Part shown: positions 27,131 to 35,230 of the stretch, in pieces
Position numbering within the stretch: the stretch's first letter is position 1
Layout: each line of letters starts with the position of its first letter
DNA from: Croceitalea dokdonensis DOKDO 023
GTDB lineage: Bacteria > Bacteroidota > Bacteroidia > Flavobacteriales > Flavobacteriaceae
Length of the DNA: 64,000 bases
Reading direction: 5' to 3'
Assembly (NCBI RefSeq): GCF_001306415.1
Contig: NZ_LDJX01000001.1
Span: 434,001 to 498,000, forward strand
Program-made: the position numbers and the translations under genes
Notes under the pieces: model-generated
Database searches by the model: none
Seen by the model: the letters and a program-made list of their open reading frames with translations, nothing else
What the model was told of the DNA's origin: nothing

Positions 27131-27314
27131 AACCATAGTGCATTTTGATGAAAATTCGTCAGTTCGAGTGATTTTTTGACACGAAGTATCGGAAAATAGT
27201 ATGGAGAATCAGAATTTTAGCATTGCAACCTTCTTCCCGATACTTTTTCTTCCAGAAAAAACTCGAACTAACGGCTTTAAATCCAAAAAACATTCAAAAT
27301 GCACAACGGGTTTA
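27131..27314. repeat. dispersed long-palindrome element, copy A
   Basis: Almost the whole 184 bases can fold back on itself. GTGCATTTTGATG at the left pairs with CATTCAAAATGCAC at the right; AGTTCGAGTGATTTTTT pairs with AGAAAAAACTCGAACT; CGAAGTATCGG pairs with CCCGATACTTT. The right end (AACGGGTTTA) runs into the stop codon of the convergent threonylcarbamoyladenylate synthase gene. A second copy lies at 62759-62943. The element has no coding capacity of note and looks like a MITE or giant REP-type repeat. Confidence 0.8.
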
Positions 27315-27968
27315 GAAAATATCCAAACTGCCTTTACCCTCCCTAACTATTTCCGGTTCATAGCCCGAAAGGTCTATCACCGTTGAGGCCATATTGTCCC
27401 CATAACCACCATCGATGACCACATCCACCACGTGCTGCCATTTCTCAAAAATCAATTCTGGGTCCGTGGTATATTCCAAAACATCATCATCATCACGGAT
27501 AGAGGTAGATACAATAGGGTTTCCCAAGGTAGCCACTAAACGCTGCGCTATGGCATTGTCAGGAACCCTAATGCCTACGGTCTTTCTTTTCTTAAAGTCC
27601 TTTGGAAGGTTATTGTTGCCAGGAAGGATAAAGGTATATGGACCAGGTAAGGCTCTTTTTAAGATTTTAAATGTGGTGGAATCTATCTGCCGCACATAGT
27701 CGGACAAATTGCTCAAATCATGGCAAATAAAAGACCAGTTGGCCTTTTGGAGCTTAATACCTTTTAACCTGGCAATTTTCTCGAGTGCCTTAGATTTGGT
27801 GATATCGCACCCAAGCCCATAGACCGTATCCGTAGGATAAATGACCAGCCCCCCGTTACGGAGCACCTGCACTACCCTATCTATTTCTTTTTGGGAGGGG
27901 TTATCCTCATAAATCCGAATAAAATCTGCCACTTTTATGGGTTTAACTATGGTATTTTCAAGGTACAA
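27312..27968 (-). CDS. L-threonylcarbamoyladenylate synthase (Sua5/YciO/YrdC family)
   Basis: A 218-residue YrdC-fold protein. The nucleotide-binding N-terminus is VIYPTDTVYGLGCDI, with KRALPGPYTFILPG and GIRVPDN as further family motifs. It makes threonylcarbamoyl-AMP from threonine, bicarbonate and ATP for the t6A37 modification of tRNA. The stop codon overlaps the end of the dispersed palindrome. The YciO subgroup, of unknown function, has the same fold, so assignment to the t6A pathway is probable, not certain. It marks the left border of the accessory island. Confidence 0.85.
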   Translation of the reverse strand: MYLENTIVKPIKVADFIRIYEDNPSQKEIDRVVQVLRNGGLVIYPTDTVYGLGCDITKSKALEKIARLKGIKLQKANWSFICHDLSNLSDYVRQIDSTTFKILKRALPGPYTFILPGNNNLPKDFKKRKTVGIRVPDNAIAQRLVATLGNPIVSTSIRDDDDVLEYTTDPELIFEKWQHVVDVVIDGGYGDNMASTVIDLSGYEPEIVREGKGSLDIF

Positions 27969-28175
27969 AAACTAAAATTACCAACCATGCTATTTTTTAT
28001 ACTGGGTACTTAAAGTCTGATATACCTTTACTTGTATTTTTAAGCAAAAGGTACGCTAAATTGCTAAAAAAAGTAAAAGTCCTTTCGTTGTATTGCTTTA
28101 AAATTAGAATGCCTTCCACAAAGCCCTTTGATGGATGAATCCAACTTGCGGTTAGCTCTGTACGATGCCCCCTAT

Positions 28176-28532
28176 TTACTCTTCTATTTTTTCATAATTC
28201 ACAAGCGCCCTTGCAATGCCATCAGGATTGGGATCTAGGTAAAGTTCAGCACCTTTATTAAGTTTCACTTTTTTCAATTCCCCCTTTGCTATGTCTATTT
28301 CTTCAATAATTTTCCCGTCTTGTTGAATTCTGATAGAAAATGTTCTATTTCCTATATTTTCTACCAATGCATAGCAATCTTGTCCAAAAAAGGGATTTAT
28401 TGTTCCGTCCTGCCCAGGTCCCTTTCCGGTCATTATCATACTCTGGGACGGTACCAATACAAGTTCTGTTTGGGCTGTCACCCGCAGTTGTAACAGAAAT
28501 ATAAGGCTGATAGTAAAAATTAGTGTTTTCAT
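28176..28532 (-). CDS. hypothetical secreted protein
   Basis: A 118-residue protein with a Sec signal peptide (1-20, LQLRVTAQ). The remaining ~98 residues are beta-rich and suggest one small sandwich domain (YALVENIGNRTFSIRI, then DGKIIEEIDIAKGELKKV), resembling extracytoplasmic domains that face the periplasm or surface. I do not recognise a family. It is isolated at the left part of the accessory island, with 207 bases downstream and 436 upstream lacking genes. Confidence 0.55.
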   Translation of the reverse strand: MKTLIFTISLIFLLQLRVTAQTELVLVPSQSMIMTGKGPGQDGTINPFFGQDCYALVENIGNRTFSIRIQQDGKIIEEIDIAKGELKKVKLNKGAELYLDPNPDGIARALVNYEKIEE

Positions 28533-28968
28533 AATGGCCTCATTTTAAAGGTGTGGATAATAAAAAGGTAGCTATAGACGGTTGTCGTTTGTACGATGGA
28601 TAGCTGTTACACTCATTTTTCATTATAAAAAATCCATACATACGGGAAGTCTATGCAATTAGATAAGTCCTAGTCACCAATTATTTCCCTTTTTAAGATA
28701 GTTACTGTTTCGCTATCCGTAACGAAGATAAATAGTATCGCAATGGTCTACAATTAAAATAGTATCCATCGCTTTTCTGCGATCTGCAGCCACTATTATA
28801 CCAATAATGAAATGTTTGGCATACCTATTTTTTTAATATTTCCTTGTTGCGCTAACACCAACACAAATCCCAAGGGACTTCCTTAGCTATGTCAACTATA
28901 TGGATGTGCGCAGGCCTTTATATAAAAACCAAAGGCACATTGGTTTGGAAATTTTGTGTTGAGCAGTG
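28533..28968. other. intergenic stretch, 436 bases, nothing recognised
   Basis: AT-rich, stop codons in all frames, no tRNA-like or repeat-like structure beyond a short GTTAC/GTAAC dyad near 28700-28722. It may hold promoters for the gene at 28176-28532, but none is clear. Confidence 0.4.
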
Positions 28969-29640
28969 TTATGGATACAATTGGGGCTCCAAAATGCCTT
29001 TGTCTTGGAACATTGTTTTATTCATTTCAAAGTGCATTTCTGTCATTCCGTTATAATATTCCTTAAGACTTGGCAATGTAAAAGCGTTTCTTAGGCTATC
29101 TACCTTTGTACTGTCTATAAGTCCAATTTTTGGAATTGCCTGTCCTTTGCCATTATAGGTAACCTGCGTACCAAACCGCTGCGGTTTATTAAGGTTAATA
29201 TTAACCCTATCTTCTAACATGGCATAGTGATATTTGTCCGCACTGCCCTTTTCAATTTCTTTTTTCAGGGCCTCCAGCATTTCTTGTTGAAAAGGGATAT
29301 CATTATCTGCATGTTGTATCGGTAACCAAAAATTAGTGGCAGCCTCCTCTCCAATCTTTTTCTCCCCCAGATAACCATACGCTTTGTATAGTTTTTTTAT
29401 GCTATTTTGATTCTCAATACCTACGCTATCCCTTTTTTGTTTAAAGATTTCCCATGCTTTTTTTGTTCCGTAGGTTTCAAATAATTCGGCTGGTGGAATT
29501 CCCGCATATTTTTGGTCAATGGCTTTAATTTTAGTCAATTCTGCAATTATTGTCTCTTTTTCTTTTTGGGTAATTTCCCGCTCTTTTTTACAGCCAAGGA
29601 TTAAGGTACCCATTACAACAAATAAAATTATTCTTTTCAT
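28969..29640 (-). CDS. DUF6624-like lipoprotein
   Basis: A 223-residue protein with an SPII signal (lipobox LILGC, Cys17). The C-terminal half carries the pattern FWLPIQHADNDIPFQQEML ... YAMLEDRVNINLNKPQRFGTQ, which I associate with the DUF6624 family, a group of small Bacteroidota proteins of unknown function. The conserved HAD and DR residues could suggest an enzyme, but no reaction is known. It lies 88 bases from a solo IS30 end. Confidence 0.65.
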   Translation of the reverse strand: MKRIILFVVMGTLILGCKKEREITQKEKETIIAELTKIKAIDQKYAGIPPAELFETYGTKKAWEIFKQKRDSVGIENQNSIKKLYKAYGYLGEKKIGEEAATNFWLPIQHADNDIPFQQEMLEALKKEIEKGSADKYHYAMLEDRVNINLNKPQRFGTQVTYNGKGQAIPKIGLIDSTKVDSLRNAFTLPSLKEYYNGMTEMHFEMNKTMFQDKGILEPQLYP

Positions 29641-29727
29641 AGTACTAAACTTATGATTACCAATGTATTAAATGTTTCACAACAAATATATTTGATTGGT
29701 TATGGCAGATCATGGAAAACTCTTCTT

Positions 29728-29868
29728 TTTGGCTATTAAAGACTTGATCTTGTCCTCTTCCAAAAGTGTCTGGCTAAGGACACGCTCCTCAAGTGATAAC
29801 CGTTTGTGCTTTTTTGTCTTCATACAACAAATCTAAAAATTGGATTCGTTGCGTTAAGTTATTGAACT
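29728..29868 (-). mobile_element. solo IS30-family end with transposase N-terminal remnant
   Basis: This stretch is closely related to the right end of the complete IS30 element at 36873-38017: the same ATG context (29823), the first ~20 transposase codons nearly unchanged (MKTKKHKRLSLEERV), and the same terminal sequence through GCGTTAAGTTATTGAACT. The coding remnant stops at a TGA after about 37 codons. The rest of the element is gone. Its orientation matches that of the complete copy. Confidence 0.85.
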
Positions 29869-29949
29869 TGCAAGGGATATTATAGCTTGTTGCCAACTGT
29901 CTCGGCAATGACCAGTTGCGTGGGTTAACACGGACTTTTTCAAGTACAC

Positions 29950-29977
29950 GAAAAGCAAAAAATTCCTGCGGAATTTT
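29950..29977 (-). terminator. intrinsic terminator of the HxlR gene
   Basis: AAAATTCC and GGAATTTT (29959-29977) form a perfect eight-base-pair stem with a three-base loop. On the minus strand it is followed by more T, directly at the TGA stop of the regulator gene. Confidence 0.6.
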
Positions 29978-30438
29978 CAGAATAAGCCTGTGGTAGCAAT
30001 TGTAGCCAGTTTTTCTCGGTACTGTTGTTCCACAACCCTTGTAAATTCTGCTTTATCACGTCTTAATAATTCTATGCCACCTTCATTTACGATGTTTGGA
30101 TTAAAGTCTCTTAAATGGTTGTCGCTCCAGACGCCCAACTCTACAATTATGGGTGTCATTGCCAGGCCCTTTTCGGTTAAAAGGTAGATGTTGGATTTAT
30201 TATTGTTTGGAAGTTTTGTTTTAGTAATAATTCCAAACGCTTCAAGCTGTTTCAATTTTGTGGTCAGTATGTTGGTCGCAATGCCTTCATCACTCTCTGT
30301 AAAGTCCTTAAAGGTCTGCTTATTTTCCATAAGCATCTGTTTTACTATGACCAACATCCATTTATCACCCAAAATGTCAAGAGCCGTGGTAAACGGACAA
30401 TTACAACGAAATTTTGTTTCCATTTTTTTCATTCTCAT
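29977..30438 (-). CDS. HxlR-family transcriptional regulator
   Basis: A 153-residue winged-helix regulator. The N-terminal Cys-x-Cys-Pro (CNCPFTTALDILGDKW) and the stretch KQLEAFGIITKTKLPNN are typical of HxlR/YodB proteins, in which an N-terminal cysteine senses quinones, diamide or aldehydes. It is divergent from a SnoaL-like gene and a flavodoxin-fold quinone reductase gene, the classical target set of YodB-type sensors. The start is taken as the ATG at 30438; a TTG precedes it and a further ATG lies at 30423. Confidence 0.9.
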   Translation of the reverse strand: MRMKKMETKFRCNCPFTTALDILGDKWMLVIVKQMLMENKQTFKDFTESDEGIATNILTTKLKQLEAFGIITKTKLPNNNKSNIYLLTEKGLAMTPIIVELGVWSDNHLRDFNPNIVNEGGIELLRRDKAEFTRVVEQQYREKLATIATTGLF

Positions 30439-30467
30439 CAATTGTAAAGGTATTAAAAAATCATATC

Positions 30468-30546
30468 ACTTGCATTTTGCAATTTATTATAGGATTACTT
30501 GCAAAATAAAAGTATTATTGTATTTTTGCTTGCATAACACAAGTAA
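30468..30546. promoter_or_regulatory. HxlR operator-like repeats
   Basis: ACTTGCA at 30468 and 30497 and GCTTGCA at 30528 recur with spacings of 29 and 31 bases, and an inverted CACAAGTAA ends at 30546. They bracket the SnoaL promoter. Three evenly spaced sites suggest cooperative binding on one DNA face. Confidence 0.5.
30499..30528 (+). promoter_or_regulatory. promoter of the SnoaL-like / quinone reductase operon
   Basis: TTG at 30499-30501, then exactly 19 bases, then TATTTTTG at 30521-30528: a full Bacteroidota promoter, 32 bases upstream of the ATG at 30561. The ACTTGCA repeats overlap both boxes. Confidence 0.7.
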
Positions 30547-30560
30547 TAAAATCCCATTAT

Positions 30561-31457
30561 ATGAAAAAAATAGTAATCGTATTAATCCTCGCAAATGTAT
30601 TTACCGGTTGTAATTCAAATAAAACAAATTCAAATCGCAACAAATCAACACCAACTTCTAACTCAAAAACAACAAAAATGAACAAAAAAGAAACCGCTGT
30701 GGCTTTTGTACAAGCCGTTACCTCGCAGGATGCAGATAAAGTAAGAGCACTGGCCAATCCAGATTATATTCAACACAATCCATTTTTGCCCACAGGATTA
30801 GAACCCTTTATTCAACTGTTTCCTATGCTAAAAGAAAATGGAACCAAAGCAGAAGCAGTTCGTGTCATCGAAGACGGAAATTTCGTAGTGCTACATCAAT
30901 TATGGACAGGTGCCAAGCCTTTTGGTGCAGATAAAATGGTGTCTTTCGATATTTTACGATTTGATGAGAATGGTAAAATAGCCGAACATTGGGATGCCCT
31001 GCAACCTTTTGTAGCACAAACAGCAAGCGGAAGAACTCAAGTAGATGGTGCAACGCTGATTAAAGATTTAGACAAAACAGAAGCGAACAAAGCCTTGGCG
31101 AAGTCTATGGTAGAAGATATTTTAATGGGTAAAAATCCAGATAAAATTGCAGACTATATCAGTACCGAGCAATATGACCAACACAATTCTGCAATTAAAG
31201 ATGGACTTAATGGTATTATGGAAGCGGTGCAGTACCTCACTTCGCAAAACAATATGTTTCAGTACACTAAAATCCATAAAGTATTAGGTGAAGGTAATTT
31301 TGTACTCACCGTGAGTGAAGGCAAATGGAATGGCACAAACAATGTGTTCTACGATTTGTTACGTTTTGAAAATGGAAAAGCCGTAGAGCATTGGGATGTT
31401 ATACAAGAAATCCCAACCGAAAATTTAGCCAACGATAACGGAATGTTTGGATTTTAA
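30561..31457 (+). CDS. lipoprotein with two SnoaL-like (NTF2-fold) domains
   Basis: A 298-residue lipoprotein (lipobox FTGC, Cys14) with an N/T/S/K-rich linker and two tandem SnoaL-like domains (about 42-155 and 170-285). Each domain holds the pattern YIQHNPF or YDQHNSA followed by LRFD/LRFENGK and EHWDxxQ. SnoaL-like proteins bind or convert small polar aromatic molecules. Here the partner genes (HxlR sensor, quinone reductase) suggest a target of quinone or electrophile stress. No catalytic activity can be asserted. Confidence 0.85.
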   Translation: MKKIVIVLILANVFTGCNSNKTNSNRNKSTPTSNSKTTKMNKKETAVAFVQAVTSQDADKVRALANPDYIQHNPFLPTGLEPFIQLFPMLKENGTKAEAVRVIEDGNFVVLHQLWTGAKPFGADKMVSFDILRFDENGKIAEHWDALQPFVAQTASGRTQVDGATLIKDLDKTEANKALAKSMVEDILMGKNPDKIADYISTEQYDQHNSAIKDGLNGIMEAVQYLTSQNNMFQYTKIHKVLGEGNFVLTVSEGKWNGTNNVFYDLLRFENGKAVEHWDVIQEIPTENLANDNGMFGF

Positions 31458-31472
31458 AACAAAAATAATAAG

Positions 31473-31549
31473 AGCGTTACCACAAGGGTCGCGCTTTCCG
31501 CTGTATCTTTTTTTCACAAAAAAAGGATGCCGCTGCAATCCCTAACGCT
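31473..31549. repeat. 77-base palindromic intergenic repeat
   Basis: AGCGTTA at the left end pairs with TAACGCT at the right end. Inside are GGGTCGCGCTTTCCGC, a T-rich then A-rich middle, and GGATGCCGCTGCAATCC. I recognise this layout as a widespread Bacteroidota REP-type repeat. It sits between the SnoaL-like and quinone reductase genes of one operon and could act as a processing or attenuation hairpin. Confidence 0.7.
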
Positions 31550-31574
31550 AAAAACATCAATTAAAAATTAAAAT

Positions 31575-32165
31575 ATGAAAAAAGCACTCATTATAAATGC
31601 TCACCAAGAATATCCGTTCGCCAAAGGTGAATTGAACAGAGAAATCGCCAAGCGTATTGCAAACTATTTAAAAAGTATTGCCTATGAAATCAAAACCACC
31701 ACGATGAAAGACGAATGGAATGCAGATGAAGAAGTGGACAAACATACTTGGGCTGATGTCGTTGTTCTACAATCGCCTACCAATTGGATGGGTTTTCCTT
31801 GGATTTTCAAGAAGTACATGGATGAAGTGTATACGGCCGGCATGTTTGGTAAAATGAGCCAAAACGACGGCAGAATAGCAGAAGCACCAAAGAAGAATTA
31901 TGGTGCCGGTGGCTTAATGCAAGACACCAAATATATGTTGTCCTTAACGTTTAATGCACCAGAAGAGTCATTCAATGACCCAAGCGAATTTCTATTTGCA
32001 GGTAAATCGGTGGATGATTTGTACTTTGCACAGCATATGAATTTCAAGTTTTTTGGTATGCAACCATTGCCAACTTTCGCTTGCTTTGATGTCATGAAAA
32101 ACCCAAATATTGAGAATGATTTTAAAAGGCTAGAAGCACATCTTAAGACTAATTTTACCGAGTAG
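31575..32165 (+). CDS. flavodoxin-fold NAD(P)H:quinone oxidoreductase (MdaB-like)
   Basis: A 196-residue Flavodoxin_2 protein. The FMN/FAD-binding N-terminus is LIINAHQEYPFAKGELNR; the QSPTNWMGFPWIFKKYMDEV stretch is the signature of MdaB-type quinone reductases. It should reduce quinones by two electrons and so prevent radical formation. Its gene follows the SnoaL-like gene by 117 bases (containing a palindromic repeat) and precedes a terminator. Control by the adjacent HxlR protein is inferred from gene order and operator repeats. Confidence 0.88.
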   Translation: MKKALIINAHQEYPFAKGELNREIAKRIANYLKSIAYEIKTTTMKDEWNADEEVDKHTWADVVVLQSPTNWMGFPWIFKKYMDEVYTAGMFGKMSQNDGRIAEAPKKNYGAGGLMQDTKYMLSLTFNAPEESFNDPSEFLFAGKSVDDLYFAQHMNFKFFGMQPLPTFACFDVMKNPNIENDFKRLEAHLKTNFTE

Positions 32166-32167
32166 TT

Positions 32168-32224
32168 ACGACAAGGGTTATTCCAAAATATAAAATCACT
32201 AGGATAAGGCTCTTGTCGTTTTTT
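32168..32224 (+). terminator. intrinsic terminator after the quinone reductase
   Basis: ACGACAAG (32168-32175) pairs with CTTGTCGT (32212-32219), with further partial pairing inside, followed by six T. It ends the HxlR-controlled operon. Confidence 0.7.
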
Positions 32225-32250
32225 GTCCGAAATTTTTGTTCAAATATTTT

Positions 32251-32576
32251 ACAACGCCTAAGCTAAAGGCAGTGCGATTTTGGAAAAGCATTTCCTATAG
32301 CGCAAAGTCCGGTAGCAAAAGCTTTTTACCTACTAGCCAGGAAACAGGAATACCTGAAATTCGACCAAAAACGGGTAAAAAACGGGGCGGGATGCTTGCT
32401 TTGGCAGCATTGGTAAAAAATACCTTTAAATTGCTTAACGGACCTTTCCTGAGGTATCAAAAATTGGGCTACAACTTTTGGGCCCACAATAAAAAAGTCC
32501 TGAAAAAGGGCTTATGTTTACCCGTTCCATGGTCGGTCAGGGGCTTGTGCAACGCTTACCAGTCTTAGGCAACGTT
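32251..32576. repeat. diverged first copy (R0) of the island direct repeat
   Basis: The first 75 bases (ACAACGCC, AGCTAAAGG, AGTGCG, GCGCAAAGTCC, AGCAAAAGC) align with the start of the repeats at 34711 and 35742; the rest diverges. There is an open frame through it (32236-32568) with no plausible protein. No other gene is seen in 32225-32564. Confidence 0.55.
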
Positions 32577-32867
32577 TTTATTTCCGTATTGTTTTATTTT
32601 GTCCAATTCCGCCTGTTTTACCTTACACTCCGCTTCGGTATCATAATCATCTTGAGGTCGGAGCCAGAATTTGGCCCAATTTCCGAAATACTTGCTTAAC
32701 CTTAAGGCTGTGTCCGCAGTTATTCTGCGTCTCCCTTTTATAATTTCAGAAAATCTTGTTTGTGGTATTTTTAAGTCCTTTGAAAGTCGGTAAGCATAGA
32801 TTTCAAGTGGTTCAAGAAATTCCAAGTTCAAGACTTCGCCAGGATGTACAATTGCCCACTTTTCCAT
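32565..32867 (-). CDS. higA: HigA-family antitoxin (XRE helix-turn-helix)
   Basis: A 100-residue antitoxin. MEKWAIVHPGEVLNLEFLEP is the standard HigA start, followed by a helix-turn-helix (IPQTRFSEIIKGRRRITADTA). The ATG at 32867 is chosen over longer in-frame options because the family begins here. HigA binds HigB and represses the operon. The toxin gene just upstream is cut down to its last 42 codons, so this antitoxin appears to be an orphan. Confidence 0.88.
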   Translation of the reverse strand: MEKWAIVHPGEVLNLEFLEPLEIYAYRLSKDLKIPQTRFSEIIKGRRRITADTALRLSKYFGNWAKFWLRPQDDYDTEAECKVKQAELDKIKQYGNKNVA

Positions 32868-32878
32868 GTTGTTCTTTT

Positions 32879-33007
32879 TTAGTGATAGTCGATTATTTTC
32901 ACGTCGCTTGCGTTTCCGTTGTTCCATTCAAACATGATTCGCCATGGTTTGTTAATCCGAATACTGTTAAGGTCCTTTAGATTTCCAGAGAGTATTTCAT
33001 AGGTTAT
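32879..33007 (-). pseudogene. higB: higB toxin, only the C-terminal 42 codons left
   Basis: The frame reads ILSGNLKDLNSIRINK then PWRIMFEWNNG and ends VKIIDYH, the conserved end of RelE/HigB mRNA interferases. A TAA lies in frame at 33008-33010, so roughly the first half of the usual ~92-residue toxin is missing. It precedes higA by 11 bases in the normal higBA order. The lost end abuts the serine hydrolase gene. Confidence 0.8.
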
Positions 33008-33031
33008 TTAAGCTTATTGGTATCAGAAGCT

Positions 33032-34684
33032 TTAAAGGGATTCTTTTTTAAAAATGACATTTTTTATTCGTCCATTCTCCAAGTTTAAACCTTGTATGTT
33101 CCCACTCCCATCTCTGAATACTCTTATTCTGTAAGAGCTCATCATTCTTAGATAGTCTTTTGTTATTAGTTTTCCGTCTCTTCTTCTACCGTTTTTTATA
33201 ATGTTGTAATTACCATCTTTGACGTGTTCAATGATGATTTCCGTGTCGGTTTCTTTATTGAAATAGGTTCCGTTTAAACTTGGGCCATATCCTTTTTCTA
33301 TATTTTCTTTTGGTAACTTATGGTAAATGCTTGGTTTTTGAGTGGATAAATACAAAGTCAACTTTTGTTGTTCTGTACCTATATCTGAAAAATTCATTTT
33401 GAGTTTATCATTGGTTTCATAATGAAACAAGCTTTGTTTCTCGTTTATCATTTTTACTGGGTCTCTTTGGTAAATCTCTCTAAATAGTTCCCCTTCTTTT
33501 TCGCTAATCTTTATGATTGTTCCTTCATCGTTTTGATAATTACCTACCACACTTTTAAAATCTTTCAATCGTTCCGTTTTTTCGGGATTTGAGGGGTATA
33601 TTTCATTTGTGATATCCTGTTCTAAAACAATAGCTGTCAATTGCTTTGCTAAATAGTTGGTAGGTACGTTACCATTATTTGACATGATGACTATGGCTAG
33701 ATTTTTATCCAAAAACCTAAAAAATGTTGCATTATATGCTCCAGTACTACCATCATGATATGTGTAGTTTAAGCCTTTATATTTTCTAAACATTAATCCG
33801 TATCCGTAATTGTCAAAATCTACTTCATCTATGGCCGATTGACTTTTGCTGATTATTGAAGTTGATAGGTTTTTACCATTATTTTTTTGAATAATCTGTT
33901 CCCATTTCAATTGGTCTTCTAAAGTTGTGAATAAACCCCCATCTCCATTCAGTTCTGTTACCACTGGATATTCTTTCCAACCATTCCAATTACCGTATGG
34001 TCTTGCCTTATTTGGAATTATTGCCATATAATTGGTAAGAAATGATGTATTGGCCATTCCTATTTCCGCAAATAATGAATTGGAAAAATCCTTGAATGTA
34101 GTGTCGGTAACTTTTTCAATGATTTCTGTAAGAAGAATGTAGTTAGAGTTGCTGTATAAATACTCTTTGCCGGGCTCAAAATTCAATTCCGTTTGGGATT
34201 TTAAAAGTTCGATGGCATCCCCATTATCTATAAAAAGCTCATACCAATCCTTACCTTTCAATGCCCATAAACCGTATACGTCTCTAATTCCACTTGTATG
34301 TGTCAACAGATTTGCTACGGTAATTTTGTGTCCGATTTCTTTATATAATTCGGGTAAATATTTTCTTATATCGTCATCTAAGGCCAATTTGTCCTGCTCA
34401 AGTAATCTCAATATGCACAAAGCGGTAAATTGTTTGGCATTTGAGGCTATATTGAACCTTGTATTTTCGTCTATTTTTATGTGGTGTTCAAGGTTTGAAT
34501 AACCAATATATTTTTCGAATACAGTGGCTCCATCCTTTACAATTCCGACTGCCATTCCGGGTGAAATCCCATCGATATATTTCTCAATCTGGCTGTCGAG
34601 CTTGTCAATTATTGGCTTTTCCAATTCTTGTGAATATGCGTTTATTCCAAGAAATAAGCATGTAAATATCAATGTTTGTTTCAT
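33032..34684 (-). CDS. serine hydrolase, class C beta-lactamase/DD-peptidase family
   Basis: A 550-residue secreted protein (signal peptide about 1-19, GINAYSQ). The penicillin-binding fold has the SxxK motif SNAK at 81-84, YSN at 177-179, and the third motif region HDGSTGAY. A C-terminal extension of about 150 residues resembles the lipocalin-like domain found in many such serine hydrolases. It may be an esterase, D-amino-acid amidase or peptidase; resistance to beta-lactams is not implied. The ATG at 34684 precedes the signal peptide; the upstream open frame (to 34840) is repeat sequence. Confidence 0.88.
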   Translation of the reverse strand: MKQTLIFTCLFLGINAYSQELEKPIIDKLDSQIEKYIDGISPGMAVGIVKDGATVFEKYIGYSNLEHHIKIDENTRFNIASNAKQFTALCILRLLEQDKLALDDDIRKYLPELYKEIGHKITVANLLTHTSGIRDVYGLWALKGKDWYELFIDNGDAIELLKSQTELNFEPGKEYLYSNSNYILLTEIIEKVTDTTFKDFSNSLFAEIGMANTSFLTNYMAIIPNKARPYGNWNGWKEYPVVTELNGDGGLFTTLEDQLKWEQIIQKNNGKNLSTSIISKSQSAIDEVDFDNYGYGLMFRKYKGLNYTYHDGSTGAYNATFFRFLDKNLAIVIMSNNGNVPTNYLAKQLTAIVLEQDITNEIYPSNPEKTERLKDFKSVVGNYQNDEGTIIKISEKEGELFREIYQRDPVKMINEKQSLFHYETNDKLKMNFSDIGTEQQKLTLYLSTQKPSIYHKLPKENIEKGYGPSLNGTYFNKETDTEIIIEHVKDGNYNIIKNGRRRDGKLITKDYLRMMSSYRIRVFRDGSGNIQGLNLENGRIKNVIFKKESL

Positions 34685-34710
34685 TGTAGAATGTTGGTTT
34701 TGGCTTGCGT

Positions 34711-35224
34711 ACAACGCCAGAGCTAAAGGTAGTGCGGTCTTAGGTAAGCGGTTGCCCATGGCGCAAGGTCCCTTGGCAAAAGCCTTGTTTTTTGTCTTAT
34801 TTTTTTTCTCAGGACAAAAGCACAACGCCTTTGCCACCAACTAAAAATACGCAAACCTTTGGAAAGTACACCCTTGCCCGCATGACGTTTAGGTTTTGTT
34901 AGCGGTGGTAAGCACGTCCTGCGCGCTCCAACGGACGTGCCACAGATTTGTCACCCATGGGTTTTACCGTATTTTCCACACCGCGACAGGCCTTGGCGGA
35001 CAAAAGCGCCTCAAAGGTTCTAGGGAAATGTATCAACCGATAATCGCAAAAGCAAAGAGTAAAAAACTGGCATTGATAGCAGTGTCCAACAAACTTTTAA
35101 AACAAGCGTTTGCCATTGCAAAATCAGGGATGCCCTATGATGAAAATTATGGGTCCAGATTATTTTAAGAGAATTTGTTTTTACTCAGTTCTTTGTTATA
35201 CTGGGTTTTTTTACAGGATATCCC
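34711..35224. repeat. island direct repeat R1, carrying an IS110 3' fragment
   Basis: About 480 bases that recur at 35742-36226 with high similarity: start CAACGCCAGAGCTAAAGG, middle CTCAGGACAAAAGCACAACGC and GTTTAGGTTTTGTTAG, end CTCAGTTCTTTGTT. The last third contains the 3' end of an IS110-type transposase. The first third can form a stem around GCTAAAGG. No functional gene is present in this interval. Confidence 0.75.
35028..35168 (+). pseudogene. IS110-family transposase, 3' fragment (in R1)
   Basis: Forty-six codons reading MYQPIIAKAKSKKLALIAV then NKLLKQAFAIAKSG and YDENYG, which match the C-terminal end of IS110/IS116 DEDD transposases. Everything upstream, including the catalytic part, is absent. 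Confidence 0.7.
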
Positions 35225-35230
35225 GTTTTG

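Noticed and set aside
32236-32568. A 110-codon open frame between the quinone reductase and higA
   Set aside because: It runs through repeat R0, starts with a non-ATG codon in practice, and shows no protein-like pattern. The repeat explains it.
34524-34844. Open frame opposite the serine hydrolase start, and the 52-codon N-terminal extension of that hydrolase up to 34840
   Set aside because: Both lie in repeat R1 or antisense to the signal peptide. The hydrolase's signal peptide begins at 34684.
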